DNA of 64,000 bases from Leptidea sinapis (taxonomy: Eukaryota; Arthropoda; Insecta; Lepidoptera; Pieridae). Within the stretch, counting starts at the first letter, position 1. Each line of letters begins with the position of its first letter. The stretch lies in contig NC_066278.1 of the NCBI RefSeq assembly GCF_905404315.1, positions 7,208,001-7,272,000 on the forward strand, read 5' to 3'. The notes under the pieces were generated by a model, which was not told the DNA's origin, ran no database searches, and saw nothing but the letters and a program-made list of their open reading frames with translations. A program made the translations under genes and the position numbers. Below are positions 36,480-49,792 of this stretch, piece by piece.

Positions 36480-39400
36480 TCAAAAATGATCACAGAATTT
36501 TTCTTTGCACCCTCGAGAATCTCGGACACGATATCCATATTGCTGAAATCATAATTTTGTGCGGCGGCCATCTTGGATTTGAAAAACGATCACAAAATCG
36601 TTCTGTGCACCCTCGAGAACCTCGGATACGATACCCATAATGTAGTTATCATAAGTTTGAGTGGCGGGCATCTTGGATTTCAAAAATGATCACAAAATCG
36701 TTCTCTGCAACCTCGAGAACCTCGGATACGATACCCATAATGAAGTTTTCATACTTTTGAGCGACGGCCATCTTTGATTTCAAAAATGATCACAAAATGG
36801 TTCTGTGCACTCTCGAGAATCTCGGACACGATATCCATATTGCTGAAATCATAATTTTGTGCAGCAGCCATCTTGGATTTGAAAAATGATCGAAAAATCG
36901 TTCTCTGCAACCTCGAGAACCTAGTATACGATACCCATATTGAAGTTTTCATACTTTTGAGCGACAGCCATCTTGGATTTCAAAAATGATCACAAAATCG
37001 TTCTCTGCACCCTGGAGAACCTCTGATACAATACCCACAATGTAGTTATTATAATTTTGAGCGGCGGCCATCTCGGATTTAACAATGATCAGAGAATTGT
37101 TCTCTGCACCCTCGAGAACCTCGGACACGATATCCATATTGCTAAAATCATAATTTTGTGCGACGGCCATCTTGGTTTTGAATAATGATCACCAAATCGT
37201 TCTCTGCACCCTCGAGAATCTCGGGTACGATATCCATATTGCTGAAATCATAATTTTGTGCGACGGCCATCTTGGATTTGAAAAATGATCACAGAATCCT
37301 TCTCAGCACCCTCGAGAACCTCGGATACGATACCCATAATGTAGTTATCATACTTTTGAGCGGCGGCCATCTTGGATTTGAAAAATGATCACACAGTCGT
37401 TCTCTGCACCCTCGAGAACCTCTGATACGATACCCATAATGTAGTTATCGTAATTTTCAGCGGCGGCCATCTTGGATTTCAAAAATGATCACAAAATCGT
37501 TCTCTGCACCCTCGAGAACCCCGAGGTTGCGATACCTAAATGTAGTTATTATAATTTTGAGCGGCGGCCATCTTGGATTTCAAAAATTATCACAAAATCG
37601 TTCTGTGCACTCTCGAGAACCTCGGATACGATTCCTATATTTTTATGATCATAAACTTGCACGGCGGCCATCTTGGATTTGAAAAATGATCACAAAATCG
37701 TTCTCTGCACCCTTGAGAACCTTGGATACGATACCCATAATCTAGTTATCATACTTTTGAGCGGCGGCCATCTCGGATTTAAAAACGATCCCAAAATTGT
37801 TTTCTGCACCCTCGAGAACCTCGGACACGATATCCATATTGCTGAAAACATAATTGTTTGAGGCAGCCCTCTTGGATTTAAAAAATGATCACAGAATCGT
37901 TATCTGCACCCTCGAGAACCTCTGATACGATACCCATAATGTATTTATCGTAATTTTCAGCGGCGGCCATCTTGGATTTCAAAAATGATCACAAAATCGT
38001 TCTCTGCACCCTCAAGAACCCCGAGGTTGCGATACCTAAATGTAGTTATTATAATTTTGAGCGGCGGCCATCTTGGATTTCAAAAATTATCACAAAATCG
38101 TTCTGTGCACTCTCGAGAACCTCGGATACGATTCCTATATTTTTATGATCATAATCTTGCACGGCGGCAATCTTGGATTTGAAAAATGATCACAAAATCG
38201 TTCTCAGCACCCTCGAAAAACTCGGATACGATACCCATAATGTAGTTATCGTAATTTTCAGCGGCGGCCATCTTGGATTTCAAAAATTATCACAAAATCG
38301 TTCTCTGCACCCTCGAGAACCCCGAGGTTGCGATACCTAAATGAAGTTATTATAATTTTGAGCGGCGGCCATCTTGGATTTCAAAAATTATCACAAAATC
38401 GTTCTGTGCACTCTCGAGAACCTCGGATACGATTCCTATATTTTTATGATCATAATCTTGCACGGCGGCCATCTTGGATTTGAAAAATGATCACACAATC
38501 GTTCTCTGCACCCTCGAGAACCTCTGATACGATACCCATAATGTAGTTATCGTAATTTTCAGCGGCGGCCATCTTGGATTTCAAAAATGATCACAAAATC
38601 GTTCTCTGCACCCTCGAGATCCCCGAGGTTGCGATACCTAAATGTAGTTATTATAATTTTGAGCGGCGGCCATCTTGGATTTCAAAAATTATCACAAAAT
38701 CGTTCTGTGCACTCTCGAGAACCTCGGATACGATTCCTATATATTTATGATCATAATCTTGCACGGCGGCCATCTTGGATTTGAAAAATGATCACAAAAT
38801 CGTTCTCAGCACCCTCGAAAAACTCGGATACGATACCCATAATGTAGTAATCATACTTTTGAGCGGCGGCCATCTTGGATTTGAAAACTGATCACAAAAT
38901 CGTTCTCTGCACCCTTGAGAACCTTGGATACGATACCCATAATGTAGTTATCATACTTTTGAGCGGCGGCCATCTCGGATTTAAAAACGATCCCAAAATT
39001 GTTTTCTGCACCCTCGAGAACTTCGGATATGATATCCATATTGCTAAAATCAATATTTTGAGCGGCGGCCATCTCGGATTTAAAAACGATCCCAAAATTA
39101 TTTTCTGCACCCTCGAGAACTTCGGATATGATGTCCATATTGCTAAAATCAATATTTTGTGCGGCAGCCATCTTGGATTTGAAAAATGATCACAAAATCG
39201 TTCTCAGCACCCACGAGAACCTCGGATACGATACCCATATTTTTGTGATCAAAATCTTGCACGGCGGCCATCTTGGATTTCAAAAATGATCATGAAATCG
39301 TTCTCTGCACCCTCGAGAAACCCGATGTTGCGATACCCATAATGTAGTTATCATTCTTTTGAGCGGCGGCCATCTTGGATTTGAAAAATGATCACAAAAT

Positions 39401-40745
39401 CGTTCTCAGCACCCTCGAAAAACTCGGATACGATACCCATAATGTAGTTATCATACTTTTGAGCGGCGGCCATCTTGGATTTGAAAACTGATCACAAAAT
39501 CGTTCTCTGCACCCTTGAGAACCTTGGATACGATACCCATAATCTAGTTATCATTCTTTTGAGCGGCGGCCATCTCGGATTGAAAAATAATCCCAAAATT
39601 ATTTTCTGCACCCTCGAGAACTCAGACACGATATCCATATTGCTAAAAACATTAATTGTTTGCGGCAGCCCTCTTGGATTTAAAAAATGATCACAGAATT
39701 TTTCTCTGCACCCTCGAGAATCTCGGACACGATATCCATATTGCAGAAATCATAATTTTGTGCGGCGGCCATCTTGGATTTGAGAAACGATCACAAAATA
39801 ATTCTCTGCACCCTCGAGAACCTCGGATACGATACCCATAATGTAGTTATCATAAGTTTGAGCGGCGGCCATCTTGAATTTCAAAAATGATCACAAAATC
39901 GTTCTGTGCACTCTCATGAACCTCGGATACGACACAACTAATTTTTTGATCATAATCTTGCACGGCGGCCATCTTGGATTTGAAAAATGATCACAAAATC
40001 GTTCTCAGACCCCTCGAGAACCTCGGATACGATAACGATAATACAGTTATCATACTTTTGAGCGGCGGCCATCTTGGATTTAAAAAAATGATCACAGAAT
40101 TTTTCTCTGCACCCTCGAGAATCTCGGACACGATATCCATATTGCTGAAATCATAATTTTGTGCGGCGGCCATCTTGGATTTGAAAAACGATCACAAAAT
40201 CGTTCTCTGCACCCTCGAGAACCTCGGAAACGATACCCATATTTTTGTGATCATAATCTTGCACGGCGGCCATCTTGGATTTCTAAAATGATCACAAAAT
40301 CGTTCTCTGCACCCTCGAGAAACCCGAGGTTGCGATACCCATAATGTAGTTATCATTATTTTGAGCGGCGGCCATCTTGGATTTCTAAAATGATCACAAA
40401 ATCGTTCTGTGCACTCTCCAGAACCTCGGATACGATCCCCATATTTTTGTGATCATAATCTTGCACGACGGCCATCTCGGATTGAAAAATAATCCCAAAA
40501 TTATTTTCTGCACCCTCGAGAACTCAGACACGATATCCATATTGCTAAAAACATTAATTGTTTGCGGCAGCCCTCTTGGATTTAAAAAATGATCACAGAA
40601 TTTTTCTCTGCACCCTCGAGAATCTCGGACACGATATCCATATTGCTGAAATCATAATTTTGTGCGGCGGCCATCTTGGATTTGAGAAACGATCACAAAA
40701 TAATTCTCTGCACCCTCGAGAACCTCGGATACGATACCCATAATG
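36480..40745. repeat. ~30-monomer HOR, version 1
   Basis: Its left part (36480-37665) matches 43787-44971 at an offset of 7306 bp, including the odd variants AAAATGGTTCTG (36796/44102) and GATCGAAAAATCG (36890/44196). Its right part (38280-40745) matches 41082-43547 at 2802 bp, including GATAACGATAATACAG and GATTTGAGAAACGATC. Inside, a 301-bp trimer recurs at 37985, 38286 and 38587, and a 902-bp (9-monomer) step links 39656 with 40558. Confidence 0.75.
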
Positions 40746-43700
40746 TAGTTATCATACTTTTGAGCGGCGGACATCTTGGATTAGAAAACTGATCACAAAA
40801 TCGTTCTCTGCACCCTTGAGAACCTTGGATACGATACCCATAATCTAGTTATCATACTTTTGAGCGGCGGCCATCTCGGATTTAAAAACGATCCCAAAAT
40901 TGTTTTCTGCACCCTCGAGAACCTCGGACACGATATCCATATTGCTGAAAACATAATTGTTTGAGGCAGCCCTCTTGGATTTAAAAAATGATCACAGAAT
41001 CGTTATCTGCACCCTCGAGAACCTCTGATACGATACCCATAATGTAGTTATCGTAATTTTCAGCGGCGGCCATCTTGGATTTCAAAAATGATCACAAAAT
41101 CGTTCTCTGCACCCTCAAGAACCCCGAGGTTGCGATACCTAAATGTAGTTATTATAATTTTGAGCGGCGGCCATCTTGGATTTCAAAAATTATCACAAAA
41201 TCGTTCTGTGCACTCTCGAGAACCTCGGATACGATTCCTATATTTTTATGATCATAATCTTGCACGGCGGCCATCTTGGATTTGAAAAATGATCACAAAA
41301 TCGTTCTCAGCACCCTCGAAAAACTCGGATACGATACCCATAATGTAGTTATCGTAATTTTCAGCGGCGGCCATCTTGGATTTCAAAAATGATCACAAAA
41401 TCGTTCTCTGCACCCTCGAGAACCCCGAGGTTGCGATACCTAAATGAAGTTATTATAATTTTGAGCGGCGGCCATCTTGGATTTCAAAAATTATCACAAA
41501 ATCGTTCTGTGCACTCTCGAGAACCTCGGATACGATTCCTATATATTTATGATCATAATCTTGCACGGCGGCCATCTTGGATTTGAAAAATGATCACAAA
41601 ATCGTTCTCAGCACCCTCGAAAAACTCGGATACGATACCCATAATGTAGTTATCATACTTTTGAGCGGCGGCCATCTTCGATTTGAAAACTGATCACAAA
41701 ATCGTTCTCTGCACCCTTGAGAACCTTGGATACGATACCCATAATGTAGTTATCATACTTTTGAGCGGCGGCCATCTCGGATTTAAAAACGATCCCAAAA
41801 TTGTTTTCTGCACCCTCGAGAACTTCGGATATGATATCCATATTGCTAAAATCAATATTTTGAGCGGCGGCCATCTCGGATTTAAAAACGATCCCAAAAT
41901 TGTTTTCTGCACCCTCGAGAACTTCGGATATGATGTCCATATTGCTAAAATCAATATTTTGTGCGGCAGCCATCTTGGATTTGAAAAATGATCACAAAAT
42001 CGTTCTCAGCACCCACGAGAACCTCGGATACGATACCCATATTTTTGTGATCAAAATCTTGCACGGCGGCCATCTTGGATTTCAAAAATGATCACAAAAT
42101 CGTTCTCTGCACCCTCGAGAAACCCGATGTTGCGATACCCATAATGTAGTTATCATTCTTTTGAGCGGCGGCCATCTTGGATTTGAAAAATGATCACAAA
42201 ATCGTTCTCAGCACCCTCGAAAAACTCGGATACGATACCCATAATGTAGTTATCATACTTTTGAGCGGCGGCCATCTTGGATTTGAAAACTGATCACAAA
42301 ATCGTTCTCTGCACCCTTGAGAACCTTGGATACGATACCCATAATCTAGTTATCATTCTTTTGAGCGGCGGCCATCTCGGATTGAAAAATAATCCCAAAA
42401 TTATTTTCTGCACCCTCGAGAACTCAGACACGATATCCATATTGCTAAAAACATTAATTGTTTGCGGCAGCCCTCTTGGATTTAAAAAATGATCACAGAA
42501 TTTTTCTCTGCACCCTCGAGAATCTCGGACACGATATCCATATTGCTGAAATCATAATTTTGTGCGGTGGCCATCTTGGATTTGAGAAACGATCACAAAA
42601 TAATTCTCTGCACCCTCGAGAACCTCGGATACGATACCCATAATGTAGTTATCATAAGTTTGAGCGGCGGCCATCTTGAATTTCAAAAATGATCACAAAA
42701 TCGTTCTGTGCACTCTCATGAACCTCGGATACGACACACCTAATTTTTTGATCATAATCTTGCACGGCGGCCATCTTGGATTTGAAAAATGATCACAAAA
42801 TCGTTCTCAGACCCCTCGAGAACCTCGGATACGATAACGATAATACAGTTATCATACTTTTGAGCGGCGGCCATCTTGGATTTAAAAAAATGATCACAGA
42901 ATTTTTCTCTGCACCCTCGAGAATCTCGGACACGATATCCATATTGCTGAAATCATAATTTTGTGCGGCGGCCATCTTGGATTTGAAAAACGATCACAAA
43001 ATCGTTCTCTGCACCCTCGAGAACCTCGGAAACGATACCCATATTTTTGTGATCATAATCTTGCACGGCGGCCATCTTGGATTTCTAAAATGATCACAAA
43101 ATCGTTCTCTGCACCCTCGAGAAACCCGAGGTTGCGATACCCATAATGTAGTTATCATTCTTTTGAGCGGCGGCCATCTTGGATTTCTAAAATGATCACA
43201 AAATCGTTCTGTGCACTCTCCAGAACCTCGGATACGATCCCCATATTTTTGTGATCATAATCTTGCACGACGGCCATCTCGGATTGAAAAATAATCCCAA
43301 AATTACTTTCTGCACCCTCGAGAACTCAGACACGATATCCATATTGCTAAAAACATTAATTGTTTGCGGCAGCCCTCTTGGATTTAAAAAATGATCACAG
43401 AATTTTTCTCTGCACCCTCGAGAATCTCGGACACGATATCCATATTGCTGAAATCATAATTTTGTGCGGCGGCCATCTTGGATTTGAGAAACGATCACAA
43501 AATAATTCTCTGCACCCTCGAGAACCTCGGATATGATACCCATAATGTAGTTATCATAAGTTTGAGCGGCGGCCATCTTGAATTTCAAAAATGATCACAA
43601 AATCGTTCTGTGCACTCTCATGAACCTCGGATACGACACACCTAATTTTTTGATCATAATCTTGCACGGCGGCCATCTTGGATTTGAAAAATGGTTACAA

Positions 43701-43786
43701 AATCGTTCTCAGACCCCTCGAGAACCTCGGATACGATAACGATAATACAGTTATCATACTTTTGAGCGGCGGCCATCTTGGATTTA
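40746..43786. repeat. ~30-monomer HOR, version 2
   Basis: This is the second occurrence of the ordered units at 37660-40745. It has two copies of the 301-bp trimer (41088, 41389) instead of three. The 9-monomer step is extended: 42776 recurs at 43678, and 42458 at about 43360, all 902 bp apart. The unit carrying two consecutive GAACTTCGGATATGAT monomers, seen at 38995-39160, is repeated at 41797-41962. Confidence 0.75.
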
Positions 43787-46700
43787 AAAAAATGATCACA
43801 GAATTTTTCTCTGCACCCTCGAGAATCTCGGACACGATATCCATATTGCTGAAATCATAATTTTGTGCGGCGGCCATCTTGGATTTGAAAAACGATCACA
43901 AAATCGTTCTGTGCACCCTCGAGAACCTCGGATACGATACCCATAATGTAGTTATCATAAGTTTGAGTGGCGGCCATCTTGGATTTCAAAAATGATCACA
44001 AAATCGTTCTCTGCAACCTCGAGAACCTCGGATACGATACCCATAATGAAGTTTTCATACTTTTGAGCGACGGCCATCTTGGATTTCAAAAATTATCACA
44101 AAATGGTTCTGTGCACTCTCGAGAATCTCGGACACGATATCCATATTGCTGAAATCATAATTTTGTGCAGCAGCCATCTTGGATTTGAAAAATGATCGAA
44201 AAATCGATCTCTGCAACCTCGAGAACCTAGTATACGATACCCATAATGAAGTTTTCATAGTTTTGAGCGACAGCCATCTTGGATTTCAAAAATGATCACA
44301 AAATCGTTCTCTGCACCCTGGAGAACCTCTGATACAATACCCACAATGTAGTTATTATAATTTTGAGCGGCGGCCATCTCGGATTTAACAATGATCACAG
44401 AATTGTTCTCTGCACCCTCGAGAACCTCGGACACGATATCCATATTGCTAAAATCATAATTTTGTGCGACGGCCATCTTGGTTTTGAATAATGATCACCA
44501 AATCGTTCTCTGCACCCTCGAGAATCTCGGGTACGATATCCATATTGCTGAAATCATAATTTTGTGCGGCGGCCATCTTGGATTTGAAAAATGATCACAG
44601 AATCCTTCTCAGCACCCTCGAGAACCTCGGATACGATACCCATAATGTAGTTATCATACTTTTGAGCGGCGGCCATCTTGGATTTGAAAAATGATCACAC
44701 AGTCGTTCTCTGCACCCTCGAGAACCTCTGATACGATACCCATAATGTAGTTATCGTAATTTTCAGCGGCGGCCATCTTGTATTTCAAAAATGATCACAA
44801 AATCGTTCTCTGCACCCTCGAGAACCCCGAGGTTGCGATACCTAAATGTAGTTATAATAATTTTGAGCGGCGGCCATCTTGGATTTCAAAAATTATCACA
44901 AAATCGTTCTGTGCACTCTCGAGAACCTCGGATACGATTCCTATATTTTTATGATCATAATCTTGCACGGCGGCCATCTTGGATTTGAAAAATGATCACA
45001 AAATTGTTCTCAGCACCCTCGAAAAACTCGGATACGATACCCATAATGTAGTTATCATACTTTTGAGCGGCGGACATCTTGGATTTGAAAACTGATCACA
45101 AAATCGTTCTCTGCACCCTTGAGAACCTTGGATACGATACCCATAATCTAGTTATCATACTTTTGAGCGGCGGCCATCTCGGATTTAAAAACGATCCCAA
45201 AATTGTTTTCTGCACCCTCGAGAACCTCGGACACGATATCCATATTGCTGAAAACATAATTGTTTGAGGCAGCCCTCTTGGATTTAAAAAATGATCACAG
45301 AATCGTTATCTGCACCCTCGAGAACCTCTGATACGATACCCATAATGTAGTTATCGTAATTTTCAGCGGCGGCCATCTTGGATTTCAAAAATGATCACAA
45401 AATCGTTCTCTGCACCCTCAAGAACCCCGAGGTTGCGATACCTAAATGTAGTTATTATAATTTTGAGCGGCGGCCATCTTGGATTTCAAAATTTATCACA
45501 AAATCGTTCTGTGCACTCTCGAGAACCTCGGATACGATTCCTATATTTTTATGATCATAATCTTGCAGCGCGGCCATCTTGGATTTGAAAAATGATCACA
45601 AAATCGTTCTCAGCACCCTCGAAAAACTCGGATACGATACCCATTATGTAGTTATCGTAATTTTCAGCGGCGGCCATCTTGGATTTCAAAAATGATCACA
45701 AAATCGTTCTCTGCACCCTCGAGAACCCCGAGGTTGCGATACCTAAATGAAGTTATTATAATTTTGAGCGGCGGCCATCTTGGATTTCAAAAATTATCAC
45801 AAAATCGTTCTGTGCACTCTCGAGAACCTCGGATACGATTCCTATATTTTTATGATCATAATCTTGCACGGCGGCCATCTTGGATTTGAAAAATGATCAC
45901 ACAATCGTTCTCTGCACCCTCGAGAACCTCTGATACGATACCCATAATGTAGTTATCGTAATTTTCAGCGGCGGCCATCTTGGATTTCAAAAATGATCAC
46001 AAAATCGTTCTCTGCATCCTCGAGATCCCCGAGGTTGCGATACCTAAATGTAGTTATTATAATTTTGAGCGGCGGCCATCTTGGATTTCAAAAATTATCA
46101 CAAAATCGTTCTGTGCACTCTCGAGAACCTCGGATACGATTCCTATATATTTATGATCATAATCTTGCACGGCGGCCATCTTGGATTTGAAAAATGATCA
46201 CAAAATCGTTCTCAGCACCCTCGAAAAACTCGGATACGATACCCATAATGTAGTTATCATACTTTTGAGCGGCGGCCATCTTGGATTTGAAAACTGATCA
46301 CAAAATCGTTCTCTGCACCCTTGAGAACCTTGGATACGATACCCATAATCTAGTTATCATACTTTTGAGCGGCGGCCATCTCGGATTTAAAAACGATCCC
46401 AAAATTGTTTTCTGCACCCTCGAGAACTTCGGATATGATATCAATATTGCTAAAATCAATATTTTGTGCGGCGGCCATCTTGGATTTGAAAAATGATCAC
46501 AAAATCGTTCTCAGCACCCACGAGAACCTCGGATACGATACCCATATTTTTGTGATCAAAATCTTGCACGGCGGCCATCTTGGATTTCAAAAATGATCAC
46601 AAAATCGTTCTCTGCACCCTCGAGAAACCCGAGGTTGCGATACCCATAATGTAGTTATCATTCTTTTGAGCGGCGGCCATCTTGGATTTGAAAAATGATC

Positions 46701-47480
46701 ACAAAATCGTTCTCAGCACCCTCGAAAAACTCGGATACGATACCCATAATGTAGTTATCATACTTTTGAGCGGCGGCCATCTTGGATTTGAAAACTGATC
46801 ACAAAATCGTTCTCTGCACCCTTGAGAACCTTGGATACGATACCCATAATCTAGTTATCATTCTTTTGAGCGGCGGCCATCTCGGATTGAAAAATAATCC
46901 CAAAATTATTTTCTGCACCCTCGAGAACTCAGACACGATATCCATATTGCTTAAAACATTAATTGTTTGCGGCAGCCCTCTTGGGTTTAAAAAATGATCA
47001 CAGAATTTTTCTCTGCACCCTCGAGAATCTCGGACAAGATATCCATATTGCTGAAATCATAATTTTGTGCGGCGGCCATCTTGGATTTGAGAAACGATCA
47101 CAAAATCGTTCTCTGCACCCTCGAGAACCTCGGATACGATACCCATAATGTAGTTATCATAAGTTTGAGCGGCGGCCACCTTGAATTTCAAAAATGATCA
47201 CAAAATCGTTCTGTGCACTCTCATGAACCTCGGATACGATACACCTAATTTTTTGATCATAATCTTGCACGGCGGCCATCTTGGATTTGAAAAATGATCA
47301 CAAAATCGTTCTCAGACCCCTCGAGAACCTCGGATACGATAACGATAATACAGTTATCATACTTTTGAGCGGCGGCCATCTTGGATTTAAAAAAATGATC
47401 ACCAAATCGTTTTCTGCACCCTCGAGAATCTCGGACACGATATCCATATTGCTGAAATCATAATTTTGTGCAGCGGCCAT
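43787..47480. repeat. ~30-monomer HOR, version 3
   Basis: This version combines the left part of version 1 (offset 7306 bp) with a trimer series at 45391, 45692 and 45993 (301 bp apart). Its right part equals 42277-42958 at an offset of 4505 bp. Only one GAACTTCGGATATGAT monomer is present (46427), against two in versions 1 and 2, and the 9-monomer duplication is absent. Copy number therefore changes independently at each nesting level. Confidence 0.75.
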
Positions 47481-49792
47481 CTTGGATTTGAAAAATGATC
47501 ACAAAGTCGTTCTCAGAACACTCGAGAACCTCGGATACGATACCCATAATGTAGTTATCATAATTTTTAAATGCGACAATCTTGGATTTCAAAAAAGATC
47601 CCAAAATCGTTCTCTGCAACCTCGAGAACCTCGGATACGATACCCATAATGAAGTTTTTATACTTTTGAGCGACGGCCATCTTGGATTTCGAAAATGATC
47701 ACAAAATCGTTCTCTGCACCCTCGAGAACCTCTGATACGATACCCATAATGTAGTTATTATAATTTTGAGCAGCGGCCATCTCGGATTTAAATATGATCA
47801 CAGAATTGTTCTCTGCACCCTAGAGAACCGCGGACACGATATCTATATTTCTAAAATCATAATTTTGTGCGGCGGCCATCTTGGTTTTGAATAATGATCA
47901 CCAAATCGTTCTCTGCACCCTCGAGAACCTCGGGTACGATATCCATATTGCTGAAATCATAATTTTGTGCGGCGGCCATCTTGGATTTGAAAAATGATCA
48001 CAAAATCGTTCTCAGCACCCCCGAGAACCTCGGATACGATACCCATAATCTAGTTATCATACTTTTGAGCGGCAGCCATCTTGGATTTGAAAAATGATCA
48101 CAAAATCGTTCTCAGCACCCTCGAGAACCTCGGATACGATACCCGTAATCTAGTTATCATACTTTTGAGCGGCAGCCATTTTGGATTTGAAAAATGATCA
48201 CAAAATCGTTCTCAGCACCCTCGAGAACCTCGGATACGATACCCATAATCTAGTTATCATACTTTTGAGCGGCAGCCATCTTGGATTTGAAAAATGATCA
48301 CAAAATCGTTCTCAGCACCCTCGAGAAACTCGGATACGATACCCATAATGTATTTATCATACTTTTGAGCGGCGGCCATCTTGGATTAGAAAACTGATCA
48401 CAAAACCGTTCTCTGCAGCCTTGAGAACCTTGGATACGATACCCATAATCTAGTTATGATACTTTTGAGTGGCGGCCATCTCGGATATAAAAATGAACCC
48501 AAAATTGTTTTCTGCACCCTCGAGAACCTCGGACACGATATCCATATTGCTGAAAACATAATTGTTTGCGGCAGCCCTCTTGGACTTCAAAAATGATCAC
48601 AGAATAGTTCTGTACACCCTCGAGAACCTCGGACACGATATCTATATTTCTAAAATCAAAATTTTGTGCGGCGGCCATCTTGGTTTTGAATAATGATCAC
48701 CAAATCGTTCTCAGCACCCTCGAGAACCTCGGATACGATACCCATAATCTAGTTATCAGACTTTTGAGCGGCAGCCATCTTGGATTTGAAAAATTATCAC
48801 AAAATCGTTCTCAGCACCCTCGAGAACCTCGGATACGATACCCATAATCTAGTTATCATACTTTTGAGCGGCAGCCATCTTGGATTTGAAAAATGATCAC
48901 AAAATCGTTCTCAGCACCCTCGAGAAACTCGGATACGATACCCATAATGTATTTATCATACTTTTGAGCGGCGCCCATCTTGGATTTGAAAACTGATCAC
49001 AAAACCGTTCTCTGCACCCTTGAGAACCTTGGATACGATACCCATAATCTAGTTATGATACTTTTGAGTGGCGGCCATCTCGGATATAAAAATGAACCCA
49101 AAATTGTTTTCTGCACCCTCGAGAACCTCGGACACGATATCCATATTGCTGAAAATATAATTGTTTGCGGCAGCTCTCTTGGATTTGAAAAATTATCACA
49201 AAATCGTTCTCAGCACCCTCGAGAACCTCGGATACGATACCCATAATCTAGTTATCATACTTTTGAGCGGCAGCCATCTTGGATTTGAAAAATGATCACA
49301 AAATCGTTCTTAGCACCCTCGAGAAACTCGGATACGATACCCATAATGTATTTATCATACTTTTGAGCGGCGGCCATCTTGGATTTGAAAACTGATCACA
49401 AAACCGTTCTCTGCACCCTTGAGAACCTTGGATACGATACCCATAATCTAGTTATGATACTTTTGAGTGGCGGCCATCTCGGATATAAAAATGAACCCAA
49501 AATTGTTTTCTGCACCCTCGAAAACCTCGGACACGATATCCATATTGCTGAAAATATAATTGTTTGCGGCAGCCCTCTTGGATTTCAAAAATGATCACAA
49601 AATCGTTCTCAGCACCCTCGAGAGCCTTGGATACGATACCCATAATGTAGTTATCATTCTTTTGAGCGGCGGCCATACTGGATTTCAAAAATGATCACAA
49701 AATCGTTCTCTGCACCCTCGAGAACCCCGAGGTTGCGATACCCATAATGTAGTTATCATAATTTTGAGCGGCGGCCATCTTGGATTTCAAAA
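47481..49792. repeat. Mosaic satellite segment with near-identical A units and a 399-bp register
   Basis: Around 47965-48365 four A units of the CATAATCTAG / GCGGCAGCC kind sit in direct succession, a single-monomer amplification. A 4-monomer step of 399 bp links 48779-49177 with 49178-49576. Both copies contain AAAAATTATCACAAAATCG and the E variant GGATATAAAAATGAACCC. The segment 46950-48245 is colinear with 60942-62242. No gene is visible. Confidence 0.7.
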
